Shown here: positions 15,861 to 18,732 of the stretch, piece by piece
How the letters are laid out: each line of letters begins with the position of its first letter
Position numbering within the stretch: the first letter of the stretch is position 1
Translations under genes and position numbers: made by a program
Notes under the pieces: model-generated
What the model was told of the DNA's origin: nothing
The model's database searches: none
The model's input: only the letters and a program-made list of their open reading frames with translations
DNA from: Methylocystaceae bacterium UBA5192
Lineage (GTDB): Bacteria > Pseudomonadota > Alphaproteobacteria > Rhizobiales > Beijerinckiaceae
Direction of reading: 5' to 3'
Length of the DNA stretch: 18,732 nucleotides
NCBI GenBank assembly: GCA_002412985.1
Contig: DHWC01000128.1
Location: 36,654-55,385 of the forward strand

Positions 15861-15887
15861 AAAAACGGCCCCTGAGGGCCGTTTTTT
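15861..15887. terminator. Bidirectional terminator between the SDR gene and rpmF
   Basis: CGGCCC (15866-15871) pairs with GGGCCG (15876-15881) around a CTGA loop. The stem is flanked by A5+ on the left and T6 on the right, so each strand carries a hairpin followed by a T run. It lies just after the SDR stop and 8 nt beyond the rpmF stop, serving both convergent genes. Confidence 0.92.
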
Positions 15888-15894
15888 AAAGATC

Positions 15895-16083
15895 TTATTC
15901 TTCGGTCGACTTAATCTTGAGGACCTGGCGACCGCGATACATCCCAGTCTTAAGATCTACATGATGCGGGCGCCGCAATTCACCAGAATCCTTGTCCTCG
16001 ACATAGGTCGGGGCTTTAAGCGCATCCGCCGAGCGACGGAAGCCTCGCTTCATCGGCGAGGTTTTTCTCTTTGGAACAGCCAT
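15895..16083 (-). CDS. rpmF: 50S ribosomal protein L32
   Basis: A 62-aa basic protein of the large ribosomal subunit (bL32). It starts with the family signature MAVPKRKTSPMKRGFRRS and continues with an acidic-basic middle (PTYVEDKDSGELRRPHHVD). No cysteine is present, so this is the zinc-free form usual in alphaproteobacteria. A GGAG ribosome site lies about 10 nt before ATG 16083. In many bacteria rpmF is followed by plsX-fabH; here it faces the SDR gene across a shared terminator, so it stands alone. The 117 bp between it and the lysozyme gene (16084-16200) should hold its promoter, but I see no clear box. Confidence 0.97.
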   Translation of the reverse strand: MAVPKRKTSPMKRGFRRSADALKAPTYVEDKDSGELRRPHHVDLKTGMYRGRQVLKIKSTEE

Positions 16084-16200
16084 TTATCTCACTCCAGCGC
16101 ATTGGGAAGCGCCAAACGCGCCGCCTGCGAAAATTTCATGATGCGGGCAATTACACCAATTAAAGGCGGCTGACTACCCCCACCTCTGCCCCACTAGGGC

Positions 16201-17175
16201 TCAGCGGGGACTATTAGTCTGATCGGCGGCCGGCAACATCGCGGGATCTTCTTCAATCAATTGTTTCGATCCGCGATCATCAAGATGCCTTGCTGCTTGA
16301 ACTGGCGCGGCGCTCAATCCGGTTTGAGAGGCCAACCAGCGTTGCCAATCGTTTTGAGAGCCGTTGAAGGTATTTTGATCAACTGCATTACCTATGCCTG
16401 CGATGCGCCCATCCGAACGATACTGCCAAAACGTCCACCGACGGTCGCCATAGCGTACCTGTGGATGGTATTTCGTCGAGCGCACCCAAATTGGATATTC
16501 AGACAAAGCATCCGAATGAAGGATCGCCTGATAAAAATCCACTGAGGAGTAAATGATCGGCCGCTTACCATAATGGCGCTCCATCTGCTCCAGCATGGCG
16601 CGCATATCTCTTAAGGCCTCATCGCGATAAAGCGTACGTTTACAACTCTTCGACTCAGGCGTCGCCTCAACATCAAGCACAGGCGGCAAGGCTTCAGAGT
16701 CAACAGGAACATTGGCGATAAAATTACCAATCTCTTCATGCGGCGGACGACACCAATAAACAAAGTGATAAGCGCCGCGCGGCACACCGGCGGCTTTCGC
16801 TGCCGCCCAATTATATTGAAATTTAGAGTCTGTGCGATCGCCGCCTTCCGTCGCCTTGATAAAAGCAAATGCGACGCCGGAGTCTTTCACCTGGCCCCAA
16901 TCAATATCGCCTTGATATTTTGAAACGTCGATACCATGCACAGGAAATTCGGCAGAACGCGTCGCCGGAAATTTATGTAGTTCCGTTTCAGGAACGGCAT
17001 AAGCGAGAAAACTTGGATCCTTTTTCGTATTGGTGAGCGGCGCGCTTGTGGCGAACTTATGGCCGCGACTATAACTTGGATCCAGACCGCCGCCGCAAGC
17101 GCTTAATAAAGACACCGCGCCAAGGATGAGACTGGCGGAACAAAAGGAACGAGGGAAAGTTGATAACGAGCGCAT
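16201..17175 (-). CDS. GH25-family lysozyme-like lipoprotein
   Basis: A 324-aa secreted muramidase-like protein. It opens with a lipoprotein signal: basic start, hydrophobic stretch SASLILGAVSLL and lipobox LSAC with Cys27, then GGG. After a linker the GH25 domain runs from about 78 to 295: HGIDVSKYQGDIDW (Asp83), AFIKATEGGDRTD, GAYHFVYW, and PVLDVEAT (Asp168, Glu170), the acidic residues expected for catalysis. Cys142 and Cys178 could form a disulphide, which fits a periplasmic location. It would cut the MurNAc-GlcNAc bond of peptidoglycan. I chose ATG 17175 because it gives a complete signal peptide and has GAGGA about 12 nt upstream; an upstream TTG at 17256 would overlap mgtE and bury the signal. 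It lies 52 nt after mgtE on the same strand and may be co-transcribed. Confidence 0.9.
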   Translation of the reverse strand: MRSLSTFPRSFCSASLILGAVSLLSACGGGLDPSYSRGHKFATSAPLTNTKKDPSFLAYAVPETELHKFPATRSAEFPVHGIDVSKYQGDIDWGQVKDSGVAFAFIKATEGGDRTDSKFQYNWAAAKAAGVPRGAYHFVYWCRPPHEEIGNFIANVPVDSEALPPVLDVEATPESKSCKRTLYRDEALRDMRAMLEQMERHYGKRPIIYSSVDFYQAILHSDALSEYPIWVRSTKYHPQVRYGDRRWTFWQYRSDGRIAGIGNAVDQNTFNGSQNDWQRWLASQTGLSAAPVQAARHLDDRGSKQLIEEDPAMLPAADQTNSPR

Positions 17176-17227
17176 GCAGTCAATTATCCTCAAATCCGGT
17201 AACGGAGCGTTAACGCGCTGAATAAGT

Positions 17228-18637
17228 TTAATGGAGATGAAACCATAGGGTGGCAATTGTTAAGAAAGCGCCGTAGCCAACCACATCCGTAATCGTGGTG
17301 ACAAAGGGTCCCGAGGCCACGGCTGGGTCAAATTCTAGCTTATCCGCCACTAGGGGGACAACAATCCCCCCAAAAGCCCCCGCAACAAGATTGGTGAACA
17401 TCGCCAGAGCCATAACTGGACCCAAACCAACATTTTGGAACCAATTTGCTGCTACTATTCCCGTTACAAGGCCAAAGGCTGCACCATTAACCGCGCCGAT
17501 CGCCAATTCACGCATAACGATTCTCAGCGCATTCGCGCGCGTAAGTTCTCTCGTCGCCAACGCGCGCACGGCGACTGTCATGGTTTGCGTCGCTGAATTG
17601 CCGCCTTGACCAGCTACGATGGGTCCAAGCACCGCCAAAGCGACCATTTGCTCTAGTTCTGATTGAAAAGCCTTGAGCACTGATGAGGTAATAAAAGCCG
17701 TCATCATATTCACAAATAGCCAGCTGAAACGGCTCCGTGCGATCCACCAAAAACTATCCGTTAATTCCTCTTCAGGATTAACGCCGCCCAATGCGAGGAT
17801 TTCTTCAGAGGCCTGTTCCTGTATGACGTCAACGATGTCATCAATAGTCAGAACGCCAACGAGCCGATCCGCTTCATCTACGACGGGAACTGAGACAAGA
17901 TTATAGCGTTCGAACAGCCGTGCGGCTTCAGCGCCATCTTCAGTCGCTTTTACCCGCCGGCGATCCTCCTGCATGATTTCATCAAGTCTTGCGGATGGTT
18001 TTGCGCGCACCAAGGCGTCTAGAAACACTGTACCTAAAAGATGGTGCGCTGGATCAACTACAAAAACTTCAAAGAAACTATCGGGTAGGTTATCCGCTTC
18101 AGTTTCTCGAAAAAAATCGAGCACCTTTCCTGCTGTCCAAAAGGGAGGCGCGACAACTAAGGTTGTCTGCATTAACCGTCCGGCGGAGTCCTCCGGATAA
18201 TCCAGAGAGCGACGCAGAACGGTGCGCTCTTGTGCGGGCAAAGCTTGAAGAACTTCCGCCTGATCTTCTGGCTCCAGCGTCTCCAGCAGGGCGACGGCGT
18301 CATCGCTTTCTAGATCTCGCATGCCCTCGACAAGAGTCTTAACAGGCAATTCTTCGAGAATGTCTTCGCGGGTCGTATCTCCGATTTCCATCAAAGCGGT
18401 GAAATCGAAGTCAGCTCCCATCAGCTCGACGAGCTTTGGCCGAGCTTCGTGGCTCAAAGACTCAATTAGCGCGCCGAGGTCTGCTTCATGGAGATTTTCA
18501 ACAAGTTCATGCACACGCTGCGAATTACCCAGCGCAACAGCCGCCTCGACTTCAAACACGAAGTCAGCGTCTGGGCCCCCGCCCTCCTCACGGAAATGCT
18601 CCGCGCCGGACGTTTTTTCTTCCTGATCGAGCGCCAT
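17228..18637 (-). CDS. mgtE: MgtE-type magnesium transporter
   Basis: A 469-aa inner-membrane Mg2+ channel/transporter. The order is that of the family: an acidic N-terminal MgtE_N helical domain (about 25-165), a pair of CBS domains (about 165-290, including the SVPVVDEADRLVGVLTIDDIVDVI stretch), the linking helix, then five transmembrane segments (about 300-469). The pore signature reads PIVAGQGGNSATQT near 338-351. The cytoplasmic domains sense Mg2+ and gate the pore in the characterised homologues. The ATG at 18637 has only a weak GGA before it. No magnesium-responsive leader could be made out in the 95 bases between the gene and the window edge. Confidence 0.95.
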   Translation of the reverse strand: MALDQEEKTSGAEHFREEGGGPDADFVFEVEAAVALGNSQRVHELVENLHEADLGALIESLSHEARPKLVELMGADFDFTALMEIGDTTREDILEELPVKTLVEGMRDLESDDAVALLETLEPEDQAEVLQALPAQERTVLRRSLDYPEDSAGRLMQTTLVVAPPFWTAGKVLDFFRETEADNLPDSFFEVFVVDPAHHLLGTVFLDALVRAKPSARLDEIMQEDRRRVKATEDGAEAARLFERYNLVSVPVVDEADRLVGVLTIDDIVDVIQEQASEEILALGGVNPEEELTDSFWWIARSRFSWLFVNMMTAFITSSVLKAFQSELEQMVALAVLGPIVAGQGGNSATQTMTVAVRALATRELTRANALRIVMRELAIGAVNGAAFGLVTGIVAANWFQNVGLGPVMALAMFTNLVAGAFGGIVVPLVADKLEFDPAVASGPFVTTITDVVGYGAFLTIATLWFHLH

Positions 18638-18732
18638 GGTCGAATCCGCGCTATAAGAGCTCCTGGCTCATAACCCGCAAATGCGCGGAAGCAAACTGGC
18701 AATAGCGCAATGTTTAAACTTTCATCCTTATT

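Noticed and set aside
16201..17256. Longer lysozyme reading from TTG 17256
   Set aside because: It would overlap mgtE and place 27 residues in front of a complete lipoprotein signal peptide.
1..18732. Mobile element, prophage, CRISPR or defence island
   Set aside because: No transposase, integrase, direct-repeat array, terminal repeats or defence genes were seen; the gene content is housekeeping.

Overview
The window reads as chromosomal, mostly core-genome DNA from an alphaproteobacterium, most likely of the Hyphomicrobiales (Rhizobiales) group. Four things point there: the alphaproteobacterial form of AddA/AddB, a TsaE-phosphotransferase fusion followed by a MurU-like gene, a DivL-type kinase with tyrosine in place of the phospho-accepting histidine, and the order ahcY - divL - tsaE/amgK - murU - addB - addA. 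I judge the base composition by eye to be moderate (about half GC, lower in addAB), which is low for this order. No tRNA, rRNA, CRISPR array, transposase, integrase or phage gene was seen.

Layout. 1-693 (+) is the 3' third of pnp (PNPase), closed by a strong intrinsic terminator. 802-12181 (-) is one tightly packed block, read in the order divL -> tsaE-amgK -> murU -> addB -> addA; every junction overlaps by 1-8 nt, so it looks like a translationally coupled operon. 12409-12444 holds the terminator of ahcY, which lies at 12488-13894 (-). A 663-bp gap (13895-14557) separates ahcY from the divergent pair terB-like gene (14558-15037) and short-chain dehydrogenase (15058-15858). That pair converges on rpmF (L32, 15895-16083, -) across a bidirectional terminator. 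The right end carries a GH25 lysozyme-like lipoprotein (16201-17175, -) downstream of mgtE (17228-18637, -).

How the genes fit together. The large operon joins a cell-cycle regulator (DivL, which in Caulobacter acts on CckA/CtrA), an essential tRNA-modification ATPase (TsaE) fused to a sugar kinase of the AmgK type, the partner uridylyltransferase of peptidoglycan recycling (MurU), and the AddAB recombination helicase-nuclease. AmgK and MurU are consecutive steps of one salvage pathway; the link to DivL and AddAB is positional. AhcY clears S-adenosylhomocysteine and sits alone behind a structured leader.

Nothing here amounts to a wholly new multi-gene system. The points most worth a second look are the hairpins in the ahcY leader, the tyrosine H-box of the DivL-like protein, the coupled operon around the TsaE-AmgK fusion, and a perfect 14-bp AT-rich inverted repeat in the ahcY/terB intergenic region.
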